Assembly: GCF_001429025.1 (NCBI RefSeq)
Contig: NZ_LMHT01000022.1
Coordinates: 421,861-485,860, forward strand
Length of the DNA stretch: 64,000 nt
From: Phenylobacterium sp. Root700
GTDB lineage: Bacteria; Pseudomonadota; Alphaproteobacteria; Caulobacterales; Caulobacteraceae
Reading direction: 5' to 3'
Shown piece by piece: positions 49,188-57,913 of the stretch. The first letter of the stretch is position 1. Every line of letters begins with the position of its first letter. The notes under the pieces were generated by a model. It was not told the origin of the DNA. It ran no database searches and was given only the letters and a program-made list of their open reading frames with translations. The position numbers and the translations under genes are program-made.

Positions 49188-50003
49188 CTACTGAGCCGCC
49201 AGGAGTTCTTCACCGGCCAGACCCAGCGATCCCACCAGCGCCCGCAGCTCCTGGCGCGCCGCCACATGCTGCAGCGACATCGCCACCGGCCTGATGGTCG
49301 GCGACAGGTCGGCGATGGTCAGGCCGAAGGGGAAGAGCTCGCGATAGATCACCCGGTCGCGCAGGCCCGGCCCGACGCGGAACCCGACCCGGCGCGACAG
49401 AGCCTGGACCCGTTCGTCCAGACGCTTGCGGTTACGGGCCTCGGTCGGGGCCAGACGGTTACGCAGCACCACCCAGTCGATGGACTTGCCGCTGGCCACG
49501 GCGCGCGCCTTGCGGCTGTTCCAGACGGTCTCGGAATAGAGGCTGGGACGCTTCAGATCGAGCGTCACCGGGTCGACGATGCCCAGCATGTCGAAATCGA
49601 CGAAGCTGTCGTTCATCGGCGTGACGATCAAGTCGGCCAGGCCATGGGCCGAGCGGCTGATCGCCGTATCGCCGCCGGGGGTGTCGATCAGCACGAAGTC
49701 GGCCTCGCTCGAGGCCTTGCCGAAGGCCTCCTCGAAGTGGGCCATCGCCTCGGCGTCGGGAACCTTCGCCAGATCGGCGCTCAGCGGGTACTCGAGCGGC
49801 ATCGGCGCGACCGCGCCGTTGGCGTCCAGCCACGCGCGCCGATGGGCGAAGAAGTGCCCCATCGACTGCTGACGCAGGTCGAGGTCAAGAATCGCCACCT
49901 TGGCGCCGGCATGCAGCAGCGCGGCCACCACGTGAATGGCGATGGTGGACTTGCCCGCCCCGCCTTTTTCATTTCCGACGACGATCACCTTGGCTTGTGA
50001 CAT
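49188..50003 (-). CDS. mipZ: MipZ division-plane positioning ATPase
   Basis: A 271-residue ParA/MinD-type ATPase; the start at 50003 begins MSQAKVIVVGNEKGGAGKST, with the deviant Walker A (residues 10-20). The following LDLDLRQQSMGHFFAHRRAW, IDTPGGDTAISR and GPGLRDRVIYRELFPFGLTIADL are diagnostic for MipZ. It forms a gradient from ParB at the poles and blocks FtsZ away from midcell. It is divergent from panC and followed by a J-domain gene. Confidence 0.97.
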   Translation of the reverse strand: MSQAKVIVVGNEKGGAGKSTIAIHVVAALLHAGAKVAILDLDLRQQSMGHFFAHRRAWLDANGAVAPMPLEYPLSADLAKVPDAEAMAHFEEAFGKASSEADFVLIDTPGGDTAISRSAHGLADLIVTPMNDSFVDFDMLGIVDPVTLDLKRPSLYSETVWNSRKARAVASGKSIDWVVLRNRLAPTEARNRKRLDERVQALSRRVGFRVGPGLRDRVIYRELFPFGLTIADLSPTIRPVAMSLQHVAARQELRALVGSLGLAGEELLAAQ

Positions 50004-50170
50004 CGAATTTCCCAACTCCACGATCAGTCAGCGGCTTCGCACTGATTCTATTCGTTAAGGAACCCTTACAGCGACGCTGCGTCAACGCGCGCGCCGACGC
50101 GGTCTGTGGATGGAATGGACGGGGGGCCGCGCCCGCGCCATAAGCCCCTCGCCTCAACAGCGAGCCCACC

Positions 50171-51022
50171 ATGCCCCAGATCGCCATCGTCCGCACCGTC
50201 GCCGACCTCCGCGCCCAAGTGGCCGCCTGGAAGCGCGACGGACAACGCGTGGCGCTGGTCCCCACCATGGGCGCGTTGCACGACGGTCACCTCTCCCTGA
50301 TCACCCTGGCCAAGACGAAGGCCGACCGGGTCGTCGCCAGCGTTTTCGTCAACCCGACCCAGTTCGGACCGAATGAGGATTTCGACGCCTATCCTCGCAA
50401 CGAGGAGCGCGACGCCGACCTCCTGGCCGGGGCCGGCTGCGACCTGCTGTTCGCGCCCACGGTCGGTGAGATGTATGCGCCTGGCTTCGCCACCACCGTC
50501 AATGTCACCGGCGTCTCCGAGCCCCTCGACGGCGCCGCGCGGCCAGGCCATTTCGCCGGCGTCGCCACCGTGGTCTCCAAGCTGCTGATGCAATGCGGAC
50601 CCGACGTCGCCGTCTTCGGCGAGAAGGACTACCAGCAACTCCAGGTGATCAAGCGCGTGGTCGCCGACCTGAACATCCCGACGCAGATCGTCGGCGCACC
50701 GACCTCACGGCTGGAAGACGGCCTGGCCCGCTCCTCGCGCAACGCCTATCTCAGCGCGGCCGAGCGCGAGATCGCCGGCCGCCTGAACCTGGCTCTCGCC
50801 GACGCCGTCCGCCGCCTGCAGGCCGGCGAGAGCGTCGAACGGGTCGAGGCCACCGGCCTGGCGGCCCTGGAACGCGCGGGCTTCCAGCGGATCGACTATT
50901 TCGAGGTCCGCAACGCCGAGGACCTGTCCCATCCCGGCCCCGGCCCCCTGAACATCCCGGCCCGCGTCCTGGCGGCGGCGGTGATCGGCAAGACCCGGCT
51001 GATCGACAACATGGCGGTCTAG
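50171..51022 (+). CDS. panC: Pantothenate synthetase
   Basis: A 283-residue enzyme that joins pantoate and beta-alanine using ATP. The N-terminal HIGH-like motif is PTMGALHDGHLSLI; further conserved parts are SVFVNPTQFGPNEDF, GEKDYQQLQVIKR and the KMSKS-like SSRNAYLS. Length is normal. It is divergent from mipZ with a 167-bp gap. panB is not in the window. Confidence 0.96.
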   Translation: MPQIAIVRTVADLRAQVAAWKRDGQRVALVPTMGALHDGHLSLITLAKTKADRVVASVFVNPTQFGPNEDFDAYPRNEERDADLLAGAGCDLLFAPTVGEMYAPGFATTVNVTGVSEPLDGAARPGHFAGVATVVSKLLMQCGPDVAVFGEKDYQQLQVIKRVVADLNIPTQIVGAPTSRLEDGLARSSRNAYLSAAEREIAGRLNLALADAVRRLQAGESVERVEATGLAALERAGFQRIDYFEVRNAEDLSHPGPGPLNIPARVLAAAVIGKTRLIDNMAV

Positions 51023-51105
51023 ACCCGAACTATCGCTTGCCAATCGGCGGCCGGAGCCGGCTCAATCGGCTCCGGCGGGGCGTCCTTGAACAGGAGGACG
51101 AACAT

Positions 51106-51795
51106 ATGGCCGGTAAACCAAACATCATACTTGTGCACGGCGCCTGGGGGGACGGCTCCCATTGGCGTCACGTGATCCCGCCGCTGCACGCCAAGGGCTA
51201 CAAGGTCACCGCGGTGCAGAACCCGCTGACCTCGCTGGCCGACGACGTCGACCGCACCACGCGGCTGGCGGCCGCGCAGGACGGCCCGACCCTGCTGGTC
51301 GGCCACTCCTATGGCGGCGCGGTCATCACTGGCGCGGGCCACGCGCCCAATGTGGCTGGGCTGGTCTATGTCGCCGCCTTCGCCCCGGATGAAGGCGACA
51401 GCCTAGGCGCGCTGCTGGCGCGCGAAGCGCCGCCGGGCGGAGCCGCCATCCGGCCGGACGCCGACGGCTTCCTGTGGATCGCCCCAGACCAGTTCCACGA
51501 GAATTTCTGCGCCGACCTCGACGAGACCGAGGCCCTGGTCATGGCCCTCAGCCAGAAGCCGATCGCAGGACGCTGCTTTGAGGACAAGTCCGGCCCGCCG
51601 GCCTGGAAGTCCAAGCCCAGCTGGTATCAGGCTTCCTCCGGCGACCGGATGATCCCGCCGCCGACCCAGGCCTGGATGGCGAGCCGGCTCGGGACCAAGA
51701 AGACCATCACCTTGGATTCCAGCCACGCCTCTCTGGCCTCGCATCCCACCGAGATCGTCGCTCTGATCGAGGAAGCGGCGGTCGCCGTCAGCTAA
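51106..51795 (+). CDS. Alpha/beta hydrolase
   Basis: A 229-residue hydrolase; the ATG at 51106 follows AGGAGG. The N-terminal strand is NIILVHGAWGDGSHW; the nucleophile elbow is GHSYGG with Ser68, and a late SSHAS contains the probable catalytic His. It is cytosolic. The sequence resembles the alpha/beta-fold family annotated in salicylate/phytohormone esterase-like groups, so an ester substrate is likely but unknown. It may share a transcript with panC. Confidence 0.85.
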   Translation: MAGKPNIILVHGAWGDGSHWRHVIPPLHAKGYKVTAVQNPLTSLADDVDRTTRLAAAQDGPTLLVGHSYGGAVITGAGHAPNVAGLVYVAAFAPDEGDSLGALLAREAPPGGAAIRPDADGFLWIAPDQFHENFCADLDETEALVMALSQKPIAGRCFEDKSGPPAWKSKPSWYQASSGDRMIPPPTQAWMASRLGTKKTITLDSSHASLASHPTEIVALIEEAAVAVS

Positions 51796-51799
51796 CCGC

Positions 51800-52201
51800 C
51801 TACCAGGCTCCAGCTTCCCGGAGTTGGCGCGCCAGCTCCGGGGGGATGTCTCCGTCCACGCCGCCCGACAGATCCGGCGGCGCATCCTTGGCTTCGAGAT
51901 AGCGCCAGCCCTGGAAGGCTCGGCGCGGGGTTGGCGCGACCCGCACGAAGTTCGGATCGACCGTCACCTCGCAACGCGCGTTGGGCCCCTCACCCACCGT
52001 GTCGACGGCCAGGATCGGCTGGCGGCAGAGGATCACGCCCTTGAACACTCGATAGAGCGAGCCGCCCGCCAGCAGATCGGCGGCGCGCTTGGGCGTCTGG
52101 CGCGTGTGCATGATCCACGGGCCAGGCTTGTCGGCGTGCCAGGCCAACAGGTCCTCAATGGTGTCGCAGCCCACCACCAGCTTGATCATATGCAGCGTCA
52201 T
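51800..52201 (-). CDS. DUF1489 protein
   Basis: A 133-residue cytosolic protein typical of alphaproteobacteria. Conserved pieces are TLHMIKLVVGCDTIEDL, MHTRQTPKRAADLLAGGSLYRV and RAFQGWRYLEAKDAPPDL. The function is unknown. It is seven bases downstream of the enoyl-CoA hydratase gene on the same strand and converges with the hydrolase gene. Confidence 0.9.
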   Translation of the reverse strand: MTLHMIKLVVGCDTIEDLLAWHADKPGPWIMHTRQTPKRAADLLAGGSLYRVFKGVILCRQPILAVDTVGEGPNARCEVTVDPNFVRVAPTPRRAFQGWRYLEAKDAPPDLSGGVDGDIPPELARQLREAGAW

Positions 52202-52208
52202 GGGACGA

Positions 52209-53045
52209 TCAGAGCGCCCAGCTGGGCTTACGCTTGTCGAGGAAGGCGCGGACGCCCTCCTGACCTTCCTCGCTGATCCGCGCGCGCGCGATGCGCTTGG
52301 CGGTCTCGTCCATCACGTCCTCGATCGCCTGGTAGGCCACATCCTCGACCAGCCGCTTGGACTCTGCCACGGCCCCGGGCGCGCAGGCCATCATCTCGGT
52401 GGCGATACGCTCGCGAGCGGCGTCCAGTTCGACGGCGTCGGCCACCACCTCGGTGACCAGTCCGACCTTCTCGGCGTAGGCGGCGTCGAACAGCCGGCCG
52501 GTCGCGAACAGGCCGCGCGCCTGACGCGGGCCGACCGCGGCGACCACATAGGGGCTGATGGTGGCGGCGATGATGCCGAGCCGCACCTCGGAGAAGCTGA
52601 ACTTGGCGTCGGCGGTGGCCACGGCCATGTCGCAGGCCGCGGCCAGGCCCGCCCCGCCGCCGAAGGCCCCGCCCTCGACCAGGGCGACCGTCAGCGCCGG
52701 GATGTCCCACAGGCTCTTCAACATCTTCGCCATTTGATAGGCGTCGTCGCGGTTGTCGGCCTCGGTCCGGTCGATGGCGTCGCGCATCCACTCCAGGTCC
52801 GCCCCGGCGCTGAACGTGCCGCCGGCGCCGCGCAGGAACACCACCCGCACGCCCTCGGCCCCATGCAGGGTCTCGAACGCCTCATGCAGGGCGGCGATCA
52901 GTTCGGCGTTGAAGGCGTTGCGGCGCAAGGCCCGGTTCAAGGTCACGGTCGCCACGCCCTCGGGCGTCGCCTCGATCTGCACCAGCTTGGACGCGACGTC
53001 GGTGTCGGGCACCTCAACCAGCGGATCGGCGATGGGATTGGTCAT
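52209..53045 (-). CDS. Enoyl-CoA hydratase/isomerase
   Basis: A 278-residue crotonase; start at 53045 after GGAG. The oxyanion-hole regions are RRNAFNAELIAAL and GGTFSAGADLEWM, plus GGAFGGGAGLAAACD. The catalytic Glu region SEVRLGIIAATISPYV resembles methylglutaconyl-CoA hydratase from leucine breakdown, but no leucine-pathway neighbours confirm it. It precedes the DUF1489 gene in one operon and is divergent from the patatin gene. Confidence 0.9.
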   Translation of the reverse strand: MTNPIADPLVEVPDTDVASKLVQIEATPEGVATVTLNRALRRNAFNAELIAALHEAFETLHGAEGVRVVFLRGAGGTFSAGADLEWMRDAIDRTEADNRDDAYQMAKMLKSLWDIPALTVALVEGGAFGGGAGLAAACDMAVATADAKFSFSEVRLGIIAATISPYVVAAVGPRQARGLFATGRLFDAAYAEKVGLVTEVVADAVELDAARERIATEMMACAPGAVAESKRLVEDVAYQAIEDVMDETAKRIARARISEEGQEGVRAFLDKRKPSWAL

Positions 53046-53141
53046 GCTGCGCACTCCTGTACGAGGCTAGAACGCTGGACCCGGACGTTTGGATCAGGCC
53101 AAGCCATAGCCGCCCACGACGACGCAAGCTAGGCTGCCCGC

Positions 53142-54956
53142 GTGGTCACCTTGCCAGACATCCCGACCGACTCGGCGCTAGCGCGTCTCTTCTACGAGGA
53201 GCGCAGCCAAGGCGACGCCACATGGTTCTCGCTGCCGGGCGGCGCGACCCTGTTCAAGGCCGGCGAACCTGCTGACCACCTCTATTTCCTGCGCGCCGGG
53301 CGACTGGGCGCGTTCCGCAAGGAAGAAGGCGGCGAGCCCCAGTTCCTGGGCGTGATCCGGCCCGGCGAACCGGCCGGCGAAATGTCCCTGATCACCGGCG
53401 TTCCTCACACCGGCACCGTGGTCGCCCTGCGGGATTCCGAAATTTTCGCTATCCCAAGGCAGCTGTTCCTCGACGCCTGCGAGACCGACGCCACGGTGAT
53501 GACCGAGTTGGCCCGCCTGATGATCCTGCGCAGCCGCCAGGCGGCGACCAAGGCTTCGGTCGGCGAACCTTCGGTGTTCGGCTTCGTCGCCGCAGGCGAA
53601 CCCACCGCCGTGCGCACCCTGGTCGACAAGATCGGCCGCGAGATGGGCAAGCTCGGCTATTCAGTGACCGTGGTCGGCTCCGAGGCCCAGCACGCCCCGA
53701 CCGAATGGTTCTCCGAGGTCGAGCGCAACTACGACTTCGTGCTGTACGCGGCCGAGGCCAACGACCTTGGCTGGCGCCAGGTGGTGGGGCGTCAGGTCGA
53801 CCGTCTGTTCCGGGTGGCCCGCGGCGACGCCGCCCCGCCGGCCGAAGGCTTCGCTCGCACCACCGAGCCGCTCCAGGCCCAGAATCTGGTCGATCTGATC
53901 CTGGTGCAGCCCAAGACCCGGGCGACGCCGCAAGGATCGCAGGCCTGGGTCGACGCCCTGAAGCCTGCTCGCCTGTTCCACGTCCGCCGCGAGCGCAGCG
54001 AGGACATCGCCAGGCTGGCGCGGGTGCTGACCGGGCAGTCCGTGGGCCTGGTGCTGTCGGGCGGCGGCGCGCGGGCCTACGCCCATGTCGGCGCCATCCA
54101 GGCGCTGCGCGAACGCGGCGTGCCCGTCGACTTTGTCGGCGGGGTCTCGATGGGCGCCATCATCGCCGCGGGCCTGGCGCTCGGCTGGGAAAGCGCGGAG
54201 ATGGACACCCGCATCCGCGACGCCTTCGTCTCGACCAGCCCACTGGACGACATCGCCCTGCCGCTGCTGGCCATGACCCGTGGCGAGAAGGTCCGCGAGC
54301 GCCTCGCCCGCCATTTCGGCGATATCGAGATCGCCGACCTGTGGCTGCCGTTCTTCTGCGTCTCGTCAAACCTGACCACTGGGACCTACCAGCTTCACAA
54401 GAGCGGACTGCTGCGCGACGCCCTGCGCGCCAGCATCTCCCTGCCCGGCGTCCTGCCGCCGGCCACCACGCCAGACAACAACGTCCTGGTGGATGGCGCG
54501 GTGATGAAAAACTTCCCCGCCGACATCATGCGGCTGTCCCAGCTTGGCCCCATCGTTGGCGTGGACGTCAGCCGGGGCCGGTCGATCACCGCCGACGATG
54601 TGGCGCGGCCGGAGTCGGTCTGGCGCTGGATCCGCTCGGGCCAGTGGCGCAAGGGCCCACCGATCGTCTCGCTGTTGATGCGGGCCGCCACCGTCTCCAG
54701 CGGCCGGGATCTGGCCGCGGCGCGTGAGGCCACCGACGTCCTGGTCACGCCGGACCTGACCGGCGTCGAAATCCGCGACTGGTCGGCCTACGAACCCGCT
54801 GTCGCCGCGGGTTACCGCGCCACCATCGAGGCCCTGGACAAGCTGGACCGGCCAGTCACCGAACTGCGCCGCCGGCCCAGCCGCCATGCGCCCGCCGCCC
54901 CAGCCGCGGCCGCAGCCGCAGCCGCAGCCGCAGCGGCAGCGGTCACGATCACCTGA
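53142..54956 (+). CDS. Cyclic-nucleotide-binding patatin-like phospholipase
   Basis: A 604-residue NTE/RssA-type protein with a GTG start. A cNMP-binding domain covers about 25-130 (ATLFKAGEPADHLYFLRAGRLGAF, with GEMSLITGVPHTGTV). A middle region of uncertain fold follows. The patatin domain (300-480) has GGGARAYAHVG, the nucleophile Ser336 in GVSMG, and Asp451 in DGAVMKNFP, so it should be active. The C-terminus is a run of alanines from GCC/GCA/GCG repeats. Ligand-regulated lysophospholipase activity is the family expectation. Confidence 0.9.
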   Translation: MVTLPDIPTDSALARLFYEERSQGDATWFSLPGGATLFKAGEPADHLYFLRAGRLGAFRKEEGGEPQFLGVIRPGEPAGEMSLITGVPHTGTVVALRDSEIFAIPRQLFLDACETDATVMTELARLMILRSRQAATKASVGEPSVFGFVAAGEPTAVRTLVDKIGREMGKLGYSVTVVGSEAQHAPTEWFSEVERNYDFVLYAAEANDLGWRQVVGRQVDRLFRVARGDAAPPAEGFARTTEPLQAQNLVDLILVQPKTRATPQGSQAWVDALKPARLFHVRRERSEDIARLARVLTGQSVGLVLSGGGARAYAHVGAIQALRERGVPVDFVGGVSMGAIIAAGLALGWESAEMDTRIRDAFVSTSPLDDIALPLLAMTRGEKVRERLARHFGDIEIADLWLPFFCVSSNLTTGTYQLHKSGLLRDALRASISLPGVLPPATTPDNNVLVDGAVMKNFPADIMRLSQLGPIVGVDVSRGRSITADDVARPESVWRWIRSGQWRKGPPIVSLLMRAATVSSGRDLAAAREATDVLVTPDLTGVEIRDWSAYEPAVAAGYRATIEALDKLDRPVTELRRRPSRHAPAAPAAAAAAAAAAAAAVTIT

Positions 54957-55047
54957 CTGTTAGACGGCGTTCAATAAACAGGTTTGCGACTCTGAAAATC
55001 GCCCCCATATTGAAGATCCTGTTCAACAGCTGAAAGGAGGTGACCAA

Positions 55048-55116
55048 GTGTCTCATTGTCTTCATCTGCAAGTGGAATCCGTGACACGGGTTGCCGCTTA
55101 CGAGGTCTCCAAGTAA
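55048..55116 (+). CDS. Putative 22-residue microprotein with a near-perfect Shine-Dalgarno sequence
   Basis: A GTG at 55048 follows AAAGGAGGTGA (55033-55043), close to an ideal anti-SD match and much stronger than for ordinary genes here. The frame gives 22 residues (SHCLHLQVESVTRVAAYEVSK after the start) and ends TAA. A hairpin CCGC-TAAT-GCGG and then a strong terminator follow within 71 bp, so the whole unit is under 200 bp. Nothing downstream is on the same strand, so it is not an attenuator leader. It could be a translated microprotein or an sRNA with a coincidental frame. Confidence 0.5.
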   Translation: MSHCLHLQVESVTRVAAYEVSK

Positions 55117-55154
55117 GCGCCGAGTTGCGAGCCGCTAATGCGGTCCGACAATGG

Positions 55155-55187
55155 AAGGGCCGGTCCCCTCGGGGGGACCGGCCCTTT
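55155..55187 (+). terminator. Strong rho-independent terminator of the microprotein unit
   Basis: Perfect 14-bp stem AAGGGCCGGTCCCC / GGGGACCGGCCCTT (55155-55168 with 55173-55186) with a TCGG tetraloop and TTT. It precedes the convergent anti-sigma gene and may also end that transcript. Confidence 0.85.
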
Positions 55188-55199
55188 GCGTATGCGGAA

Positions 55200-55886
55200 C
55201 TATTTCCAGCCGCCCGCCCGCGCCGCGGTCTCTTCGGTCCGGTCCAGCGGATCACCGACCATCATCTGATCCATCGCAGCCAAGACCGCCGGGGGCATCG
55301 CCGATCCCGCCATCTGGTAGTCGCCGCCGGCTTGCGGCCTGACTTCGGCGAGCGTGCGCACCGCCCAACGGCCATCCTCCCTGCAGGCCAAGCCGGCCAG
55401 GGCTTCGCGATCCATCCGGAATGTCCGGCAATAGGCCCGGCCGGCGTCCCGGAACGAGACCCCCATCCGTACCGGCCCCTCATCGGCCGCCAGCTTGCCG
55501 TCCAAGGCCCTGGCCAAGGCGCCCCGCGCCTGTAGCCCCCCCGCCCCCGAAACCACCGGCCCGGAGGGAATGGCGTAGCCCGCCAACACGCCGAGCGCCA
55601 AGCACGCGGCCATGGCCGCCCAATGCGGCGGGCCAAACCGTCGAACGAGCGCCGACCGCGCGACCCGTTCCGATGGGGCCTCCCGGGCGGCGGCCAGCAG
55701 TCGTTCGGGAACCGGTTCGGTCAGAACGGCCGCGAAAGCCCCCCCCGCCGCATCGCGCAACTGCAGATGCCTGGCCACCTCCTCGGCCAGGGCCGGGTCC
55801 GAGGTCATGGCCGCTTCCACCGCCAGGGCCTCTTCGTGGCTCAGCTCCCCGTCCACATAGGCCAGAACCGTTTCCTTGGAGATCAT
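55200..55886 (-). CDS. Transmembrane anti-sigma factor
   Basis: A 228-residue protein. The N-terminus (MISKETVLAYVDGELSHEEALAVEAAM) is the cytoplasmic anti-sigma segment; it has no zinc His-Cys-Cys pattern. One membrane helix (about 88-107, HWAAMAACLALGVLAGYAI) leads to a periplasmic domain with several Cys. Its ATG overlaps the stop of the ECF sigma gene (ATGA). It probably holds the sigma factor at the membrane until an envelope signal arrives. The signal and any site-1 protease are unknown. Confidence 0.85.
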   Translation of the reverse strand: MISKETVLAYVDGELSHEEALAVEAAMTSDPALAEEVARHLQLRDAAGGAFAAVLTEPVPERLLAAAREAPSERVARSALVRRFGPPHWAAMAACLALGVLAGYAIPSGPVVSGAGGLQARGALARALDGKLAADEGPVRMGVSFRDAGRAYCRTFRMDREALAGLACREDGRWAVRTLAEVRPQAGGDYQMAGSAMPPAVLAAMDQMMVGDPLDRTEETAARAGGWK

Positions 55887-56383
55887 ACCGGCCTCCCCGC
55901 CTCCGCCAGCCGCGCCAGCACCTGATTGCGGCCACGCACCAACCGGCTCGTCAGGGTGCCCATCGGAACCTCAAGCACATCGGCGGCCTCACGATAGGAA
56001 AGGCCCTCGATCAACACCAACGCCACGGCCAGGCGCTGATCCTCGGGGAGACGCGCCAGTTCGCGCTCCACCTCGACGGCCTCTAGGCGTCGTTCGACCC
56101 GCGCCGCCCCCTCGTCGCCCACGTGCTCGCCCGCCTCTTCGGGCGCGAAGACGAGGTCGCGACGTCTGCGGGCGCGGGTTTCATCGATCCAGGCGTTCTT
56201 CATGATCCGAAACATCCAACTGTCGAGGCGCGTACCGACTGTCCACTGCTGCGTCCGCGCCAAGGCCCGCTCCACCGTCAGCTGAACGAGGTCGTCCGCA
56301 TCAGCGGGCGTCCGCGCGAGCACGCGCGCGAAGCGGCGTAATCGCGGCAGCAACTCGACCATTTCGCGCTGGAATGCGTTCAA
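55883..56383 (-). CDS. ECF-family RNA polymerase sigma factor
   Basis: A 166-residue ECF sigma if started at the TTG at 56383, which has GAGG at the right distance and lies just downstream of the predicted promoter. An ATG at 56359 is the alternative. Region 2 has RRFARVLARTPADADDLVQLTVERALA; region 4 has LPEDQRLAVALVLIEGLSYREAADVLEVPMGTLTSRL. It overlaps its anti-sigma gene and is divergent from a subtilase gene. Autoregulation through the shared palindromic promoter is inferred. Confidence 0.93.
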   Translation of the reverse strand: MNAFQREMVELLPRLRRFARVLARTPADADDLVQLTVERALARTQQWTVGTRLDSWMFRIMKNAWIDETRARRRRDLVFAPEEAGEHVGDEGAARVERRLEAVEVERELARLPEDQRLAVALVLIEGLSYREAADVLEVPMGTLTSRLVRGRNQVLARLAEAGRPV

Positions 56384-56400
56384 GACTTGCCTCTGTCTAA

Positions 56401-56432
56401 GGATGAAACGCCCCGCCTCACGCGTTTCATCC
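56401..56432. promoter_or_regulatory. Palindromic bidirectional ECF promoter
   Basis: GGATGAAA (56401-56408), 14 bp, CGTT (56423-56426) on the plus strand; the minus strand reads GGATGAAA-N14-CGTT as well because 10-bp arms form an inverted repeat. It lies between the sigma gene and the subtilase gene, 30-60 bp from either start. The same spacing recurs at 57839. Confidence 0.7.
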
Positions 56433-56462
56433 TCAGTGCGCACGATTTTCCAGGATCAAACC

Positions 56463-57821
56463 ATGGTTAGACACCGAACCCCAGCCAGACGAGGGTCCTG
56501 CGCCTGGAAGACCGCGGTCCTGCTGCTGGCCCTGGCCGTGCCGCCAAGCGCCCAAGCTCAACTCATGCCCGGGCTCGACTTGCCCACCACGTCCTTGCCC
56601 GGCCTCCCCAGCGGCGCGATCCAAGGCCGCCTGCCCCCACCCCTGTCCTTGCCCGACGCCCCCGGCTTGGCCAACCGGGTCCTGCAGCAGGCGCGCGCCG
56701 TGCGCTTGACGGCCCTGATCCGCGACAATCCCGCGATCATCGACGTCGACGACCGCGGCGCGCCCGTCGTTAGGGGCGAAGTGCTGGCGGTGTCGCCCTC
56801 GCCGGAGGCGCTTGTGCGGCTGGAGACAGGCGGCTTCCGCGTCCGAAGCCGCACGGCGTTTGAGGGGCTGGGGCTCGACCTGGTCGTGCTGGCGATCCCT
56901 GCCGGGCTATCGGCGCGCGAGGCGGTCAGACGCGTCAGGGCGATCGATCCTGAAGGCGAATATGACTTCAACCACATCTATTCAGCCGCCGGCGCGGCCG
57001 AAGCGCCCGGGGCGCCTGCATCAGGCGACGGCGGGGCCGCCGCCCGGGTCGGGCTGATCGACGGCGGCGTCGACACCCGCCATCCGGCGCTGCGCAATGT
57101 CCGCATCGAACAGCGCGGCTTCGCCCCCGGCGGCGTCCAGCCGCGGGCGCACGGCCTGGCGGTCGCGTCGCTGCTGGCGGGCTCCCAAGGCCGCTTCCAG
57201 GGTTCGGCGCCCGGCGCCTCGCTCTATGTCGCCGACGTCTACGGTTCCACCCCGGCCGGCGGGTCGGCGGCGGCCCTCGCCGCCGCGCTCGGCTGGATGG
57301 CGCAGTCGAAGGTCGGCGTGATCAATGTCAGCCTGGTGGGCCCGCCGAACCTGACCTTGCAGGCGGCGGTGAGGGCCATGGTCGCCCGAGGGCACCTGAT
57401 TGTCGCCGCGGTCGGGAACGACGGCCCGGCGGCGCCGCCGCTGTATCCCGCGGCCTACCCTGGCGTGATCGCGGTCACCGCCGTCGACAGCCGCCGTCGC
57501 CTGTTGCCTGAGGCCGGACGGCCGCCCCGCATCGACTTCGCCGCCCCCGGCGCCGACATGGCCGCTCCGGGGGCGGACGGCGGCTTCGTAGCGGTCAGGG
57601 GGACCTCTTTCGCCGCGCCGATTGTCGCCGGCCGGCTTGCACGAAACCTGCCGACCCCCGACCCAGCCTCCGCCGCGCGCGCGACCGCGCTCCTGGCCAG
57701 GGATGCGCAGGACCTGGGCGCCAAGGGACCCGACGCCAGGTTCGGCAAGGGCCTGGTCGGCTTCGAGTTGGCCACGCGCCCCGCGACCGTGGCCGCCAGG
57801 GGCGTGCTGACCCATCCCTGA
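56463..57821 (+). CDS. Secreted subtilisin-like (S8) serine protease
   Basis: A 452-residue exported protease; the ATG at 56463 is preferred because earlier starts overlap the promoter. Residues 1-33 form a signal peptide (ending PSAQAQ). A region of about 150 residues, probably the inhibitor propeptide, precedes the peptidase domain. The triad is intact: Asp200 (VGLIDGGVD), His230 (RAHGLAVASLLAG) and Ser382 (RGTSFAAPIVAG), with oxyanion Asn319. It is controlled by the adjacent ECF promoter. It may cleave the secreted protein encoded next, which has the same promoter motif; inference. Confidence 0.9.
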   Translation: MVRHRTPARRGSCAWKTAVLLLALAVPPSAQAQLMPGLDLPTTSLPGLPSGAIQGRLPPPLSLPDAPGLANRVLQQARAVRLTALIRDNPAIIDVDDRGAPVVRGEVLAVSPSPEALVRLETGGFRVRSRTAFEGLGLDLVVLAIPAGLSAREAVRRVRAIDPEGEYDFNHIYSAAGAAEAPGAPASGDGGAAARVGLIDGGVDTRHPALRNVRIEQRGFAPGGVQPRAHGLAVASLLAGSQGRFQGSAPGASLYVADVYGSTPAGGSAAALAAALGWMAQSKVGVINVSLVGPPNLTLQAAVRAMVARGHLIVAAVGNDGPAAPPLYPAAYPGVIAVTAVDSRRRLLPEAGRPPRIDFAAPGADMAAPGADGGFVAVRGTSFAAPIVAGRLARNLPTPDPASAARATALLARDAQDLGAKGPDARFGKGLVGFELATRPATVAARGVLTHP

Positions 57822-57838
57822 TTTTCTTCGCTAAGCAG

Positions 57839-57864
57839 GGATGAAATCTCCCATCGGCGTCGTT
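57839..57864 (+). promoter_or_regulatory. Second ECF promoter with the same spacing
   Basis: GGATGAAA (57839-57846), 14 bp, CGTT (57861-57864), identical in layout to the palindromic promoter at 56401. It lies 50 bp before the Gly/Ser-rich secreted protein gene and after the subtilase stop. Confidence 0.7.
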
Positions 57865-57913
57865 GGACCCTGTGAGAGGCGACTGAGCCTCTCGACCATC
57901 GCAGGAGATTCCA

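Noticed and set aside
54898..54945. Trinucleotide repeats as a mobile or regulatory tract
   Set aside because: It encodes the in-frame poly-Ala tail of the patatin; it may vary in length but is explained by coding.
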